Assembly (NCBI GenBank): GCA_026419775.2
Contig: JAOPGA020000780.1
Span: forward strand, 1 to 64,000
DNA from: Acrasis kona
Lineage: Eukaryota > Heterolobosea > Eutetramitea > Acrasida > Acrasidae
Direction: 5' to 3'
Length of the DNA: 64,000 bases
Both the position numbers and the translations under genes were made by a program. The notes beneath the pieces were generated by a model. It was not told the DNA's origin. It did not search any database and worked only from the letters and a program-made list of their open reading frames with translations. Below are positions 11,684 to 22,865 of this stretch, in pieces. Within the stretch, counting starts at the first letter, position 1, and each line of letters begins with the position of its first letter.

Positions 11684-11970
11684 CTTTACTGCAAAAAACT
11701 AAATTATTGAAAGTAACAATCTCTCACGGCCACGACGTAACTTCTGTCCTGGGCTTTCGATATATTACATCCTTACGTCGTGTCGTAGTTATCTGACAAA
11801 TAAAAATTTTTGGTTTCTAAATATGCATACTTCTAATAAAATGAACATTATGGGATGACCTTGTCAGTTCAGTTTGAAATGTTTTAAAAGGCAATAGGAT
11901 TTTGACAATGGACACGATTGTTGACAAGTATGCCCGAAGGGTCAGCCTAAGGAATCTTGCGGGATCCATC

Positions 11971-11986
11971 GATTCTGAGAACCCTG
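11971..11986. repeat. hAT right terminal inverted repeat
   Basis: GATTCTGAGAACCCTG, an exact complement of 7970-7985, followed by the probable target-site duplication copy. Confidence 0.85.
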
Positions 11987-12076
11987 GGCCTGGCATTACA
12001 ACATTTAAACAAAAAGTACATCATGGATAAATAAAGTAAAAATAAAGACGTGTAATATAAAAAATTGAATAAACGA

Positions 12077-13600
12077 ATGTTGAATATTTTAAAAAGAACA
12101 ATGACAACACCACCCAGCGTAACAATATTATGGTTCAGAAACGATCTACGCATACACGACAACGAAGCTCTTTCTAGAGCCATTCAATTCTCTGAAAAAA
12201 ACAAATCAAAACTTCTCCCACTATACGTGTTTGACGACAGACAATTCACAACAAGCCGAGTTGGTAATTTCATAAGGAGTGGACCCATCCGCACAAAGTT
12301 CCTAATAGAATCCGTGGAGGATCTAAGAAATAATTTCAAAAAAATCGGATCCAACCTAATGATCAAACAAGGAAGACCGGAAACAATCATTGGTAATTTG
12401 AAATCTCAGGTCGACATTAAAGGCATTTTTGCCCAACAAGAAGTCGGTTCGGAGGAACTAAACGTAGACAGAGCCGTGAAAAAAAAGACTCCACATTTCG
12501 AACTAGTATGGATGCACACATTACTCCACCCTCAAGATCTCCACAACGTCGATCCAGATAACGTACCAGGCATTTTCACCTCATTTAGAAGAAAAGTAGA
12601 AACTAATTTCCAAGTGAGACCTCCCATCGACTCACCAACAGATTTATCCAACACATCCCTCCAAAATCTAGGTGAAGAATTCTGGGGACAATTACCATCC
12701 GTTCAAGATTTGATTCACGAAGAAGAACAACGAGTAGATACGAGAAAAGTACTCGATTGCAAAGGAGGAGAAACGGAGGCTCTCAAAAGAGTCGACTCTT
12801 ACATTTGGAAATCGAACGCATTAGGTACCTACAAAGAAACAAGAGACATCATGATCGGAGAGAACAGCAGCAGTAAATTTAGTCCTTGGTTAAGTTTAGG
12901 TTGCATTTCTCCAAGACTCTTATACAAACAAATCAAAGAATACGAAAAAAAAGTAAAAGCAAACGAATCGACTTATTGGATGGTGTTCGAGTTACTATGG
13001 AGAGATTACTTTAGATTTTGGGGAAGTAACATTGGAGACAACATGTTCAAAGTGAGCGGCGTTAGAAAATATAATAATAAATACGAAAAACCAACTTGGA
13101 GCAGAAACGAATCCGATCTAAAGACTTGGATACGTGGAGAGACTGGTTATCCAGTAGTAGACGCCAACATGAGAGAAATTGCTCTCACTGGTTGGATGTC
13201 TAATAGAGGTAGACAAATCGTTGCTTCCTTTTTGGCAAAGATTATGAAAATGGATTGGAGATTAGGTGCAGAATACTTTGAAAGTCAATTAATTGACTAT
13301 GACGTGACCAGTAACTGGTGTAATTGGATGTATCAGGCAGGGGTTGGAAATGACCCCAGAGATCGTGTGTTTAATCCAATCAAACAAGCACGTGACTATG
13401 ATCCACATGGAGAGTACATTAAAAAGTGGTTACCAGAGTTAAAAAATGTACCAGAAGATTGTATAGCTTGTCCATGGAAAATGTCAGAGCAACAACAAAG
13501 AGCTAGTCATTGCGTGATTGGTGATGATTATCCAAAACCAATTGCGTTTGTACCAGAACCAAATAAAATGGCAAAAAGAAAACCACCAAAAAGTAAATAA
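12077..13600 (+). CDS. Cryptochrome DASH/photolyase-family flavoprotein
   Basis: Blue-light flavoprotein of the photolyase/cryptochrome family. The DASH group repairs pyrimidine dimers in single-stranded DNA or acts as a photoreceptor. Residues 25-150 form the Rossmann antenna domain (TILWFRNDLRIHDNEAL). The FAD-binding domain has SSKFSPWLSLGCISPR, FELLWRDYFRFW, DANMREIALTGWMSNRGRQ and YDVTSNWCNW, the DASH-like version of the family signature. Length (about 507 aa) is normal. The first ATG is 12077. A second at 12101 (MTTPPSV) would remove a short basic N-terminus that could be an organelle-targeting signal. The promoter is squeezed between the hAT right end and the start codon. The stop lies 6 bp from the end of the convergent ATAD2-like gene. 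Confidence 0.9.
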   Translation: MLNILKRTMTTPPSVTILWFRNDLRIHDNEALSRAIQFSEKNKSKLLPLYVFDDRQFTTSRVGNFIRSGPIRTKFLIESVEDLRNNFKKIGSNLMIKQGRPETIIGNLKSQVDIKGIFAQQEVGSEELNVDRAVKKKTPHFELVWMHTLLHPQDLHNVDPDNVPGIFTSFRRKVETNFQVRPPIDSPTDLSNTSLQNLGEEFWGQLPSVQDLIHEEEQRVDTRKVLDCKGGETEALKRVDSYIWKSNALGTYKETRDIMIGENSSSKFSPWLSLGCISPRLLYKQIKEYEKKVKANESTYWMVFELLWRDYFRFWGSNIGDNMFKVSGVRKYNNKYEKPTWSRNESDLKTWIRGETGYPVVDANMREIALTGWMSNRGRQIVASFLAKIMKMDWRLGAEYFESQLIDYDVTSNWCNWMYQAGVGNDPRDRVFNPIKQARDYDPHGEYIKKWLPELKNVPEDCIACPWKMSEQQQRASHCVIGDDYPKPIAFVPEPNKMAKRKPPKSK

Positions 13601-13606
13601 ATATTT

Positions 13607-16600
13607 TTAATGAATAGAATCTAACATGATTTCCAACTCTTGTAGTAATTCATTTCGATCCTGATTGAACCTATATCGATAAATGTGTTGATAAATCGTA
13701 CTAAACCATTCATCTAAACTCTCCACATTCATCTCCTCACATTTTTGTATTAATTTTTGGAACCAAATTTCCAATCGATTCCTATCAATATCGACAATGA
13801 CATTTTCTTCACTACCATCACCATCTGGTTGTTCTTGTGGTTCAGTTTTATCATTTTGATTTTCGCCAACAGTTGACGACATGACAGCGTCTTGTTGTTG
13901 ATTCTCATCAACACCTTCATCACCAGATGGTCGTGATACATCCATAGAATGATCAACAAAAGCGTCATCAGTAGTAGAAGAAGAATCAGGAACAATAACA
14001 TCAGAAGGAGTAGGAGCAACAGTCGATTCATTATCAGATGGAAGAGGAGCATTAACAACAATCTTCTCTCCACGTTCATCATAACCATGATCCGACGCAT
14101 CTTTTATTAATAAATTTCTCTTTTCTAAAAACCTCTCTCTCCTACGAGTAACCGCTTTACATTTTCTTTTCAAATCTCTACTTATAATCTGCGCACTGAC
14201 CGTCTGTATGGCCTCGTATAACTGTCTACCTCTCATCACAACATTCATTCTCTTTTCGTATTCTTTATTGGTCATGTTACCAATTCTCCTCTCTACATGT
14301 TCCATCCGAATCGAATTTTGAACATTTTGATTTGGTTCGGAATCCAATTGTTGTCGACCATCGTCACCTCCTGCAGCATCAATGCCACCAGGTTCGTTAA
14401 CGACAGGTTGTTGTTGTGCGTGTTGTTGCGTAATATCGATGGTAACTGGCGTATCCGCATCAGAATAACCCACCACATACTTTTCTGCATTTTGAGAGAT
14501 GCATTTGATATCTTTTAAAAATGATTTGACCAATGTGTAATTTCCATGTTCCAATTTCTTCGCAATATCGCTCAAGTACATCAAATCGCTTCGATTATGA
14601 GAACGAGGTGCCGCGAATACTTGATAAATATTTTGATTGGTGATCTTGATCATCATGTCTCTCAAATGCAAACGTAATTCCATCAAAATATTCTTTTCCT
14701 TCTTACGACAAGACTTTTCCGAGTGATCCATTTGATTCAATTTTGATTTGAATTCGTTCACATCAAAATCATGAATTTGATTCTGATCGGTCGTGGGCAC
14801 GATTTCTAATCGATCATCTTCGACGCCTTCGACCAACGTCGACGATTGTTGTTTTAACGGACATCTAGTAATATCGTCCATGACCACCTTGAACATTTGT
14901 TCCAAATCACACTTTTTGAATTCACCATCCACATGGTGAACGAATCGATCGAATAATTTTAAAAATTGATCCAATTCCAAATTTTCGTCATCGTGATGAT
15001 GATTACAAGTAACTACGACCAACACTGGTAAATTACTCCTCAAACTAGTTAATAAATTTACCAAAGTAAATCTCATCAATTCGTTACTTCGTTCGAACCA
15101 TTCGTCTACATCAGGTATATATAATACACTAGGCGCTTGTTTTCTACACTCGCTAATCAATCCGACGATGGATTCTTCCATGCTCTTATGATTAACGTTA
15201 CTTAACAAACTAATCAACGATAAACTATACACTGGAAAGGCTTCCAAACTATATAATAAAGCTTGAGCCAAATATTGTTGACTCGATGATTTTTTTTTAC
15301 CTTTTATTAATATCCATGGACGATAAGCAGGTGGATTCAAGTAGTAATCGCTCATGCAATTGGTCAAATTGATCAAATCATCATTTTCGTCCAATTTGGA
15401 TTGTCGTGAGATGGGCATGGAAATGGTGGTCAAGTGGGGTATGCTCGGTGGAAATGCACAAATCACCATTTTTTGAATCTGATGGAGGGAATCGATCAAG
15501 AGCGGAGATAAATGATTGGGTAAAGGCATGGCGTGTACGATGGCACTTCGATGACTGGCAGGAGTCAAGTTTTGAATGGCATACAAAAAATCTAATTTGG
15601 TCACGTGGACCTTTTCGAAATCTACATTTAATTTGGAAAGACTTGTATAGATTTGTGGAACGCTCCTCTTGAGAGCCCTGAGGGCCGCTTCGGTCGTCAA
15701 CGCCTTGATATCTGCGCCACAATAACCGACGCATAACCTACAAATCTGATCCATCAAATCCACGCCCAATGGTGGATTCCAACATTTGGTATGAATTTTT
15801 AAAATCTTCATTCTAGAGGAATGATTTGGCAACGTGAATGCCAATTCGCGATCGAATCGACCTGGACGACGAAGTGCAGGATCGATCGCATCGATTCGAT
15901 TGGTAGCTCCGATCACCACCACTTGTCCCCTGCTATCCAATCCATCCATGAGAGCCAATAAGGTACTCACGATGCTCGAATGAATGTAATCTTGTTTGCT
16001 GCTTCTGACCGGTGCCAACCCGTCGATTTCATCAAAAAAGATTATGCTTGGTTGTAACTCTCTAGCGCGGTCGAATAACAAACGTAATTGTTTTTCTGCT
16101 TCTCCTACCCATTTGCTCAATATATCTGCTCCCTTTCTCATGAAGAATGCAATGGGTTGTCCGTTGTGCGTACATGCACCCGATAGAGCTCTTGCTACTA
16201 ACGTTTTGCCGGTTCCTGGTGGTCCGTAGAAGAGCACTCCTCTGGGCGGCGTTATTTTGTATTTATCAAAGTAGGATGGATAGAGTAGGGGCAACAAGAT
16301 CATTTCTTTGAGCGCTTCTACGTGATTTTCTAATCCGCCGATGGAATCCCACGATGCGATGGATGGATCATGTGCGATCGGATCAATGTCGGCTTTGTTT
16401 TTTTGTTTGGTGTTGTCCTTTTTGGAAAAGGATTTGTTGAGATTTTTCATTCCTGGATCGTCGCTATCGTAATCGGAAGATGAACTGGACGAGCTGGAAA
16501 CGTTATTTGATTTGTTGGCAACGAACCTAGATACTGCGTTTTGTAATTGTTTTGAATTGAGCGATGATGATGATGATGATGCTGACTGTCTGTGACGAGA

Positions 16601-17792
16601 ATGTTGATCGTTGACATCTTGTTGATTTAAAGTAGGTGGTGCAGTATATGGTTGTAATTGAATGTCTGTTCTTGGTCTTAATCTCTTTTTGATGCTTGAT
16701 GTTGGTCGTTGTGATTGTGATTGATCTTCGCTTTCAAAGTCGCTACTGCTGCTTCTGCTGCTTGCGCTGTTGCTTTCTTGATTTCGTTTCTTTCTGTAAG
16801 AATTAATGTTTCTTCTTTTGAGGTTACGTCGCTTGGCTCTTCTTCTGATGGGTCTTCTTCTTAACGGAGAGTCATCTTCGAGATCGTCCTCTTCTTCTTC
16901 GTTGAATTGTTCGTCTTCTTCATCTTCCTCGTCTTCTTCTTCTTCTTCATCATTATTCTGTACATATTCATCATCGTCGTCTTTGGTTCTTTGAGGAGTT
17001 TCTATTGGAGAAAGATTGGGTAACGGCTCTCGGACTGGAGATTGAGTGTCATTTATGGTTGGCTCAGGTTCTATAGGATCAGGATGGATCGTTACGTTAT
17101 TTGTTGATGTGTTTATTATAGGAGGTAAAATCAAGTCTTGAGAAGGTTCCGTGTTGGCAGGTAGTGGTGGGTTTGGAATGACTTGTTGTTCGGTTGTGGT
17201 GACGTTCGTGAGCCGAACTCTCTTTTTGGCTGGCCTCTTGTTTTGCTCTTGTGGTGGTGCCGTGTAAACTTCTCTTTGGATGGCATCTGGGGACTCGACT
17301 AATTCACCCTCGTATGTGTAATCTTCACCAAAGTCTTTTCGCTTTCTGTCGCGTGTGCTTCTACGAACGGTGGGTGTACCTTCGACATCACTATCTTGTC
17401 GATCACGAGATCGAGTTCTAAAAGTTGTGGTGTTTTCTGTCAAAAAGTCATTGTGCACTGGTCTTCTCCGCTGTCGCGTCGGTGTTGATTCTTTATTATC
17501 CAAATTAGAAAATACAGCTTCGTCGTCGTCGTCTAGCTCCCTGTAATTTATTGTTGTTCTGTGTGATCTTTGAGGGCGAGATGCCTCAGAGCTGGAAGAC
17601 CTGCTTCGTCCCACATTCTACTAATGTGAGTTTAAGCATCAAATTAAGACGTACCGACTCAATATCATATCGGCTTCTTCTACTTCTTGTGGGTGGCGAG
17701 GTATAGCTTAATTCCTCAAATTCATCATCGGAGTCGTCATATTCACTTGATGAGTAATCTTCGGCTTTTGGTTTCCTGCGTGATCTTCCCAT
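13607..17792 (-). CDS. ATAD2/Yta7-type AAA+ ATPase with bromodomain
   Basis: Chromatin-associated AAA+ protein, known in the family to act on histones at active genes. Exon 1 is 17792-17655 (46 codons). A 37-nt intron (17654-17618, GTACGT...TAG) joins it in phase to the long exon 17617-13607, giving about 1382 aa. The N-terminus is long, basic/acidic and disordered, with a run of E/D. AAA1 has Walker A GPPGTGKT (about residue 513) and Walker B IIFFDEIDGLAP (about 573). AAA2 is degenerate (ILIKGKKKSSSQQ in place of a P-loop). The bromodomain is at about 1010-1080 (LRLHLRDMMIKITNQ, YLSDIAKKLEHGNY). The architecture matches the family. The frame-internal GTG at 17614 is not the start. Confidence 0.9.
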
Positions 17793-18468
17793 GTTTCAGC
17801 GCAAACACTATTACAAAATATTGAATGTGTTCAATTAGTCCGTGAACAAACATACCGTTGTGTGACACTTAAGATTCAGTGCTTACAGCTTAGCAACATT
17901 ATAACAACGCTAAATATTGTCTTCGCATGTGTCCTCTGCTAAACCGCAACACATTATATTACTTAAACAGTCGCAATGGTGCATCAATATTGTGAATCGG
18001 TGAGTTTATAAGCGAACTAAACAAATTTAATTGTACAGGGTGAAATATTGTGTTGGATCTTTCATTATTTGTTGAGAAGGAAGTGAATGATGCACGAGTT
18101 CGAGTAACCCAACTTACATTAATTCAATTGAATTACAATTAGCTGTTCGTGTTTTAACGTCTAAGAATGCAAGGAAAACGTTAATAAATCAAATTGTTTA
18201 ATGCGCAATAATCAACAAGAAGTTTATGTCAAGATTATTCAGAGACCACATTTGCGCACAATAGAGGTTGTTAGATGCTAACACATCTGTTCACACATCA
18301 GATCAGTAACACATTACAGTAGGCATGTAAAATAAAATGAACAACCAGCATAATATATAATAGCACTACTATGATTTAGTGGCCAACACGCCAGGCTAAC
18401 GTATTCGTGTCCAGGGCAGTAAGCTGCTTTCCGTACAACACCAGTTGACCAAACATAACTAAAAACAA
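17793..18468. other. Intergenic region holding a possible 23-aa microgene
   Basis: Lies upstream of both the ATAD2-like gene (minus) and the SPRY-like gene (plus), so it should carry two promoters. I see no obvious TATA box. The only coding suggestion is a spliced 23-codon frame at 17976-18086, listed separately. Confidence 0.5.
17976..18086 (+). CDS. Candidate two-exon microprotein (23 aa), speculative
   Basis: ATG at 17976 opens eight codons (MVHQYCES). GTGAGT at 18000 and TACAG ending 18038 then make a 39-nt intron of exactly the local type, and 15 more codons (GEILCWIFHYLLRRK) follow to a TGA. The product would be a short hydrophobic helix with a basic end. It may equally be a spliced leader exon or chance. 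Confidence 0.2.
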
Positions 18469-19102
18469 ATGGTGTTGTATTTTGCCGACCTGAGCTTCAA
18501 TACGAGTGGGTGCTCCCCTGAGCAAGGAGATCTAATGGGAATGCTAAGCAACAAATACAAGCACAATACATGTCCAAAGTTCTTGGATCCCAAAAGCGAT
18601 CAATTTCATATATCAGAAGATCAAACAACCTTAATAAACTTTGGATCCTTTAAGTGGTGTAGCACCCCTCTTGACATTGAATATAAATGGGGTAACATTT
18701 ACCATTACACGCTCGTCACATTTGGAGCACAAATGATGACGGGTTTATGCGAGAATGTTAATACTCACGACCCCAACTGTCCTCTTCAAAAGGTAATTTG
18801 AAATGGAAACAAATTTTAAAAGGTGTTAGAGATTCAGCACGGTAGATTACGAAGGTATGTTCCACGCTGAAGATGAACTCACCTTTGTGTACGACCTCAC
18901 GGGGTTAGATAAAGGAGAGATGTACCTTGTGGTGAATGGGAAACCAATGGGTCTGGTGACATGCTTCGAAAAGTCAGATTCGTACACACCGCTTGTGTAT
19001 TTGGCTTATCATGGTGATAAAGTAAAATTAATAAACGAAAGTTGTATGCCTTGTTGTGACTGGAAGGTTATAAAAAAAGTACGTTTGGATTCGTGGTTCT
19101 GA
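18469..19102 (+). CDS. SPRY/NHR-like domain protein, unknown role (198 aa)
   Basis: Exon 1 is 18469-18792. A 37-nt intron (18793-18829, GTAATT...TTAG) joins it in phase zero to 18830-19102, giving one 198-residue protein. The second half contains FVYDLTGLDKGEMYLVVNGK, then PMGLV, then LVYLAYHGDKVKLI. This is the pattern of the core strands of SPRY/NHR (neuralized) beta-sandwiches, where a short hairpin reads F-x-V-N-G-x-x-x-G. The first half has GSFKWCSTPLDIEYKW and FGAQMMTGLCE, in place for the earlier strands. Cysteines are numerous. No partner domain is present. Such stand-alone domains usually bind proteins, but the ligand is unknown. Confidence 0.6.
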
Positions 19103-19412
19103 ATTTGACAAAATGCATAGAAAACAAGAGATATTGTACTTGAAGTCTATTGCTGTTGTGATTAGCAAGTCGTTGGATATAAATGAACATTTTTTCAATC
19201 TAGATTACAATTGCTATTATTAGAACTTAGTTAATTATTGTCTAACTTGAAGAATGCGACAAGTGCTCTCAAATACCGATCAAGTTATAGCATATATACA
19301 TTAAAGAAAATAAACGATTCTTGTGTTAATATTATTGTAATGTTTGTTTCACAGTCCTTGTAATACTGGAGGCCAATTATTGTGCTCGCTAAAATCAAAC
19401 AAATCATTTAAC

Positions 19413-20981
19413 ATGTTCTCCAACCAGGAGCCCACGGGAAGAAAAGCAATCAAGGCGAACACAATCTCTGCAGATGAAGCCAGAAGAAAGAGAGAAGATA
19501 AACTTAGTGGTTTGAGAAAACAAAAGAAGGAACAAATCCTCCAGAAAAGAAGAAAAGAAGCCGGCCTAGGGGAAACCATACATGATCCTCACGTCCAAGA
19601 AAAATTACAACAACTACCTGCACTTGTCGCACAATTGAACTCTGCTGATGTCAGTAATCAGTTGAGCGCCACTGTCAGCTTTAGAAAGTTGTTGTCCATG
19701 GAGAGAAACCCACCAATTGATGAAGTCATTGCTGCTGGTGTAGTACCCAGATTGATTCAGTTATTGGCCGAAACTACCCACGATCTTCTTCAATTTGAAG
19801 CTTGCTGGGCCCTCACAAACATTGCCTCGGGAACCTCCGACCACACAGAGACTGTCATCAAGAACAATGCAGTACCTCTGTTCATTTCACTGATTAGATC
19901 ATCGCATGACGACGTCAAGGAACAAGCTATATGGGCTTTGGGTAACATTGCTGGTGATTCTGCACAGTGCCGCAACTATGTGCTACAATTAGGTGTCATG
20001 GAGCCACTGCTTCAAACTATTATCAATAAACCAAAATCAAGCGTTTTAAGAAACGCAACATGGATCTTGTCCAACTTGTGTCGTGGCAAGCCCATTCCCG
20101 ACTTCAACTTGGTCAGTCCTGCACTACCCGTCTTGTGCCACTTGTTATACTCTACCGACGAAGAAGTCCTAACCGACTCCTGCTGGGCCATCTCATACTT
20201 GAGCGACGGACCCAACGATCGCATCCAAGCCGTCATTGACAGCAACGTCGTCAATAGAATGATAGAGTTGCTTATACATCACTCACCATCGGTCCAAACA
20301 CCAGCCTTGAGGACCATCGGTAACATTGTGACCGGAAGTGACTCACAAACACAAACCGTCATCAACGTGACTGCATTGAACCATTTGTGCAGTTTGTTGC
20401 TACACACAAAGAAGAGCATCAAGAAGGAAGCATGCTGGACCATTAGTAACATCACCGCCGGTAACAGCGCACAAATCAAAGCCATCATTGATGCCAACTT
20501 GATCCACCCATTGGTTCAAATACTAGGGAGTGCCGACTTTGACGTCAAGAAGGAAGCCGCGTGGGCCATCTCCAACGCAACATCAGGTGGAACGGACGAA
20601 CAAATCCACACTCTAGTACAACATGGTTGCATCAAGCCATTGTGTGAACTTTTAACAGTCAAGGACGTCAAGGTCATCAATGTTGCCTTGGAAGGATTGG
20701 AAAACATTTTAGCCTCTGGTGCCAGAATAGCCGCACAAAATGACGGCGACAATCCATACACCGAGATTATTGAAGAGTGCGGAGGCGTCGACAAGATTGA
20801 GAAATTACAAACCCATCGTGAGATTGAGACATATGAGAAGGCCATGAAGATTATCGAAGAGTATTATGATGGATTCAGCGATGAAGAGGAGGCCAGAGAT
20901 GCTCCAGTTGCAGACTCACAAGAGTATGTATTCGGAAGTAACATTCAACAAGGTGGGAAATTCGACTTTGGATACATGTAA
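19413..20981 (+). CDS. Importin subunit alpha
   Basis: Adaptor that binds classical nuclear localisation signals and hands cargo to importin beta. The N-terminus (FSNQEPTGRKAIKANTISAD, then RKREDKL, RKQKKEQILQKRRK) is a typical importin-beta-binding domain. It is followed by ten armadillo repeats with the cargo-binding W-x-x-x-N pairs (ACWALTNIASG, AIWALGNIAGD, ATWILSNLCRG, ACWTISNITAG, AAWAISNATSG). The acidic C-terminal tail binds the export factor in known homologs. I place the start at 19413, where the IBB begins. An in-frame ATG at 19344 would add 23 unrelated residues. Length (522 aa) is normal for the family. Confidence 0.95.
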   Translation: MFSNQEPTGRKAIKANTISADEARRKREDKLSGLRKQKKEQILQKRRKEAGLGETIHDPHVQEKLQQLPALVAQLNSADVSNQLSATVSFRKLLSMERNPPIDEVIAAGVVPRLIQLLAETTHDLLQFEACWALTNIASGTSDHTETVIKNNAVPLFISLIRSSHDDVKEQAIWALGNIAGDSAQCRNYVLQLGVMEPLLQTIINKPKSSVLRNATWILSNLCRGKPIPDFNLVSPALPVLCHLLYSTDEEVLTDSCWAISYLSDGPNDRIQAVIDSNVVNRMIELLIHHSPSVQTPALRTIGNIVTGSDSQTQTVINVTALNHLCSLLLHTKKSIKKEACWTISNITAGNSAQIKAIIDANLIHPLVQILGSADFDVKKEAAWAISNATSGGTDEQIHTLVQHGCIKPLCELLTVKDVKVINVALEGLENILASGARIAAQNDGDNPYTEIIEECGGVDKIEKLQTHREIETYEKAMKIIEEYYDGFSDEEEARDAPVADSQEYVFGSNIQQGGKFDFGYM

Positions 20982-21310
20982 GTGAACGTGATGATGTTGA
21001 ATGATGATGATGATGATGATTTGAATGACGATGATTGATGAATGTAATTCTTAAATGAATTGTACCCGATGATGATTATGAATAAAAAAATATTTGATTT
21101 GAATTGATTATGATTGAATGGAATGCATTGTAATCTCTAATAAAGTAGACTACACACTTTAGTCTTTTATTATCAACTCTCTTGTTGTTGTTATCGTATG
21201 AAATTGTTATCTCGTGGGGAACGGAATTGTATCTAAGAGACGAAGCACACAAGAGTTTATAAATTAAAGTTTTTTAATGTTACAAATTCAAAAATTCTTT
21301 TTGCTAACGA
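20982..21310. other. Convergent 3' region with GAT-rich repeat
   Basis: Lies between importin alpha and the convergent gene ending at 21311. It holds a short (GAT)n tract at about 21002-21021 and several ATAA/AATAAA-type signals. I see no gene. Confidence 0.6.
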
Positions 21311-21958
21311 CTATATAAGCTCCGCGTATCCGAATGTATGACTTCCAATAAATCCTTTAAATCCAATGTATTGTACGTCAATGTTGTCTCCAAGATTACG
21401 CGACCGTATAAGTTTTATTAGAATGTATCTACCAAACCTTGGAATGGGAAGCTTCTGTAAAGTGTACCACCCGTCATGTAAATCGAAAAATAATGCAGGG
21501 TCTAATTCAGATAATCCGTTGTTACTATTTATTTTGTTCCTCATGAACTGTCTATACTTGTTGGCCGTCATGTCGTCAAAGCAAGACGTACTGTCAACAT
21601 CTGGGGGGTGATCAAATACAAAAATAAGACCAGTACCGACAGGATTTGTGTATCCTGTTTCGGGGGCTTTTATTAAAATGTGTGTTAACACAAAGTAGTT
21701 CGCCTCTGATATTTGTATAACGATATTGGTGTTGTCTTTCTTTTGTGTGCAATAAACGGAAGCATCACTCTCTAATAAATTTTCACATTTGTAGTCTTCA
21801 CACTGTCCTCCGTCACTGCTGACTAACTTGAATTGTAACCATTTGAGTTCTGATGTACGATTATTGCGCAAAAACTTTTTAAAGTCTGGACAACCGCTAC
21901 GATTTTGTGTGGTGTTTAATTCAGGTGATGGGATTGGTGTTGTGCCATGTGATGTCAT
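21311..21958 (-). CDS. Galactose-binding-fold (DOC/discoidin-like) protein, unknown role (215 aa)
   Basis: Reads from an ATG at 21958. The middle and end (VIQISEANYFVLTHILIKAP, GRYILIKLIRSRN, IDVQYIGFKGFIG) have the strand pattern of the DOC/discoidin-type galactose-binding sandwich found in APC10 and many ubiquitin-ligase accessory proteins. There the final strand reads V-x-Y-I/V-G-F-x-G. The N-terminal 30 residues are Pro/Thr/Asn-rich. No signal peptide or catalytic domain is visible, so a cytosolic binding module is the simplest reading. The fold assignment is by eye and could fail. The gene is convergent with importin alpha. Confidence 0.55.
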   Translation of the reverse strand: MTSHGTTPIPSPELNTTQNRSGCPDFKKFLRNNRTSELKWLQFKLVSSDGGQCEDYKCENLLESDASVYCTQKKDNTNIVIQISEANYFVLTHILIKAPETGYTNPVGTGLIFVFDHPPDVDSTSCFDDMTANKYRQFMRNKINSNNGLSELDPALFFDLHDGWYTLQKLPIPRFGRYILIKLIRSRNLGDNIDVQYIGFKGFIGSHTFGYAELI

Positions 21959-22708
21959 AAAGTTGATTCAATGGGTTGACTTGTTTAGATTCTGATTGAA
22001 AGACCACTCACATCAATGCGAATATACAATGGCTATTTTATTAGAGCAGTCAAACATTTGAAAAATATTAGAATAGAAGGTGCTCATGGGACAGATACAA
22101 TTAAGGCCGAACTGACTTAAATCTTGCTTTCCTGGTGGAAATTACTTCACCAAATAAGAAGGGACTTTTAACGAACACATAAACAAAGAGCATACTTTCA
22201 AAAATATCAAAGGGACAATTACAACCAATGCATTCTATGTGCGGACAAGGCCATATTACAACAGACGTTACTAGTAAAGAATCCAGGTAATATCAGCAAT
22301 AGCCAAAAATGTATAAAGGAAAACTCAATTCTCTGATGCATCGATGAATTCTTGATTTTCGATGGCAGATGAATTCTTGATTTTCGAATTAATGCGTCAT
22401 TATAATCTTTCTGTAACCAATGTTTTCTACGCATCATTTTTTCAGTTCCCACAATGTGTCGATTCGTTGTTGGTGTGATTTCGATTTTGATCTTGAAGAC
22501 AAAATCCAGAAAGAACAACAAACTGCAAATCTGGACCAACCACTACGAACATTAACACCCATCGTCCCACATTTTGAGAAAAATCCAGAGTGAGGCTTTT
22601 AATTGGTGACCTTACGATCTGACTTGTATTGGGTAATAAATAGTATGTTTTTTAAGTAGCGACAAAATTTCAGAAACAAATCACCAATCTCTTTCGATTT
22701 TATCCATG
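21959..22708. other. Intergenic, no recognisable gene
   Basis: Contains one 20-bp direct repeat (GATGAATTCTTGATTTTCGA at 22343-22362 and 22368-22387). No convincing frame, promoter or RNA gene. Confidence 0.5.
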
Positions 22709-22865
22709 TCAATAGTTTGGCACTCTTCAATGGTCACCCAAGTGTTGCCAGGTCTGTTAATCGAATATTTAAAATTCGTTACGAAGCCCGGTGCTGTAAA
22801 ATGATAGATATATAAGTGTTACTTGATGAATTTTCAAAACCATCAAATCAACAAAACAATGGTAG
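22709..22865 (+). repeat. Copy A of a dispersed repeat, internally deleted
   Basis: 22709-22809 is almost identical to 28215-28315. The next bases (GTGTTACTTGATG...AACAAAACAATGGTA) match the downstream part of copy B, but about 116 bp present in copy B are missing. The shared 100 bp can be read as SLALFNGH, then SVARSVNRIFKIRYEARCCK, in both copies, so the repeat is probably a gene relic rather than a promoter. Confidence 0.8.

Larger units (their letters stand above)
7970..11986 (+). mobile_element. hAT-family DNA transposon, nearly complete
   Basis: The ends are perfect 16-bp inverted repeats, CAGGGTTCTCAGAATC at 7970-7985 and its complement at 11971-11986, typical of hAT. The flanks CCCTGGCA (7962-7969) and GCCTGGCA (11988-11995) match in 7 of 8 positions, one base off the right end, and are consistent with a slightly altered 8-bp target duplication. 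Inside is one transposase gene. A 10-bp inverted repeat (CACGACGTAA at 11731-11740, complement at 11773-11782) lies near the right end and may be a subterminal transposase site. The element sits about 90 bp upstream of the cryptochrome start codon. Confidence 0.85.

Noticed and set aside
13607-17614. GTG at 17614 as start of the ATAD2-like protein
   Set aside because: An upstream exon with ATG joins in phase across a 37-nt intron, so GTG is internal.
22219-22539. Minus-strand frame of 106 codons
   Set aside because: Low-complexity, no signal, no domain, and inside a region with direct repeats.
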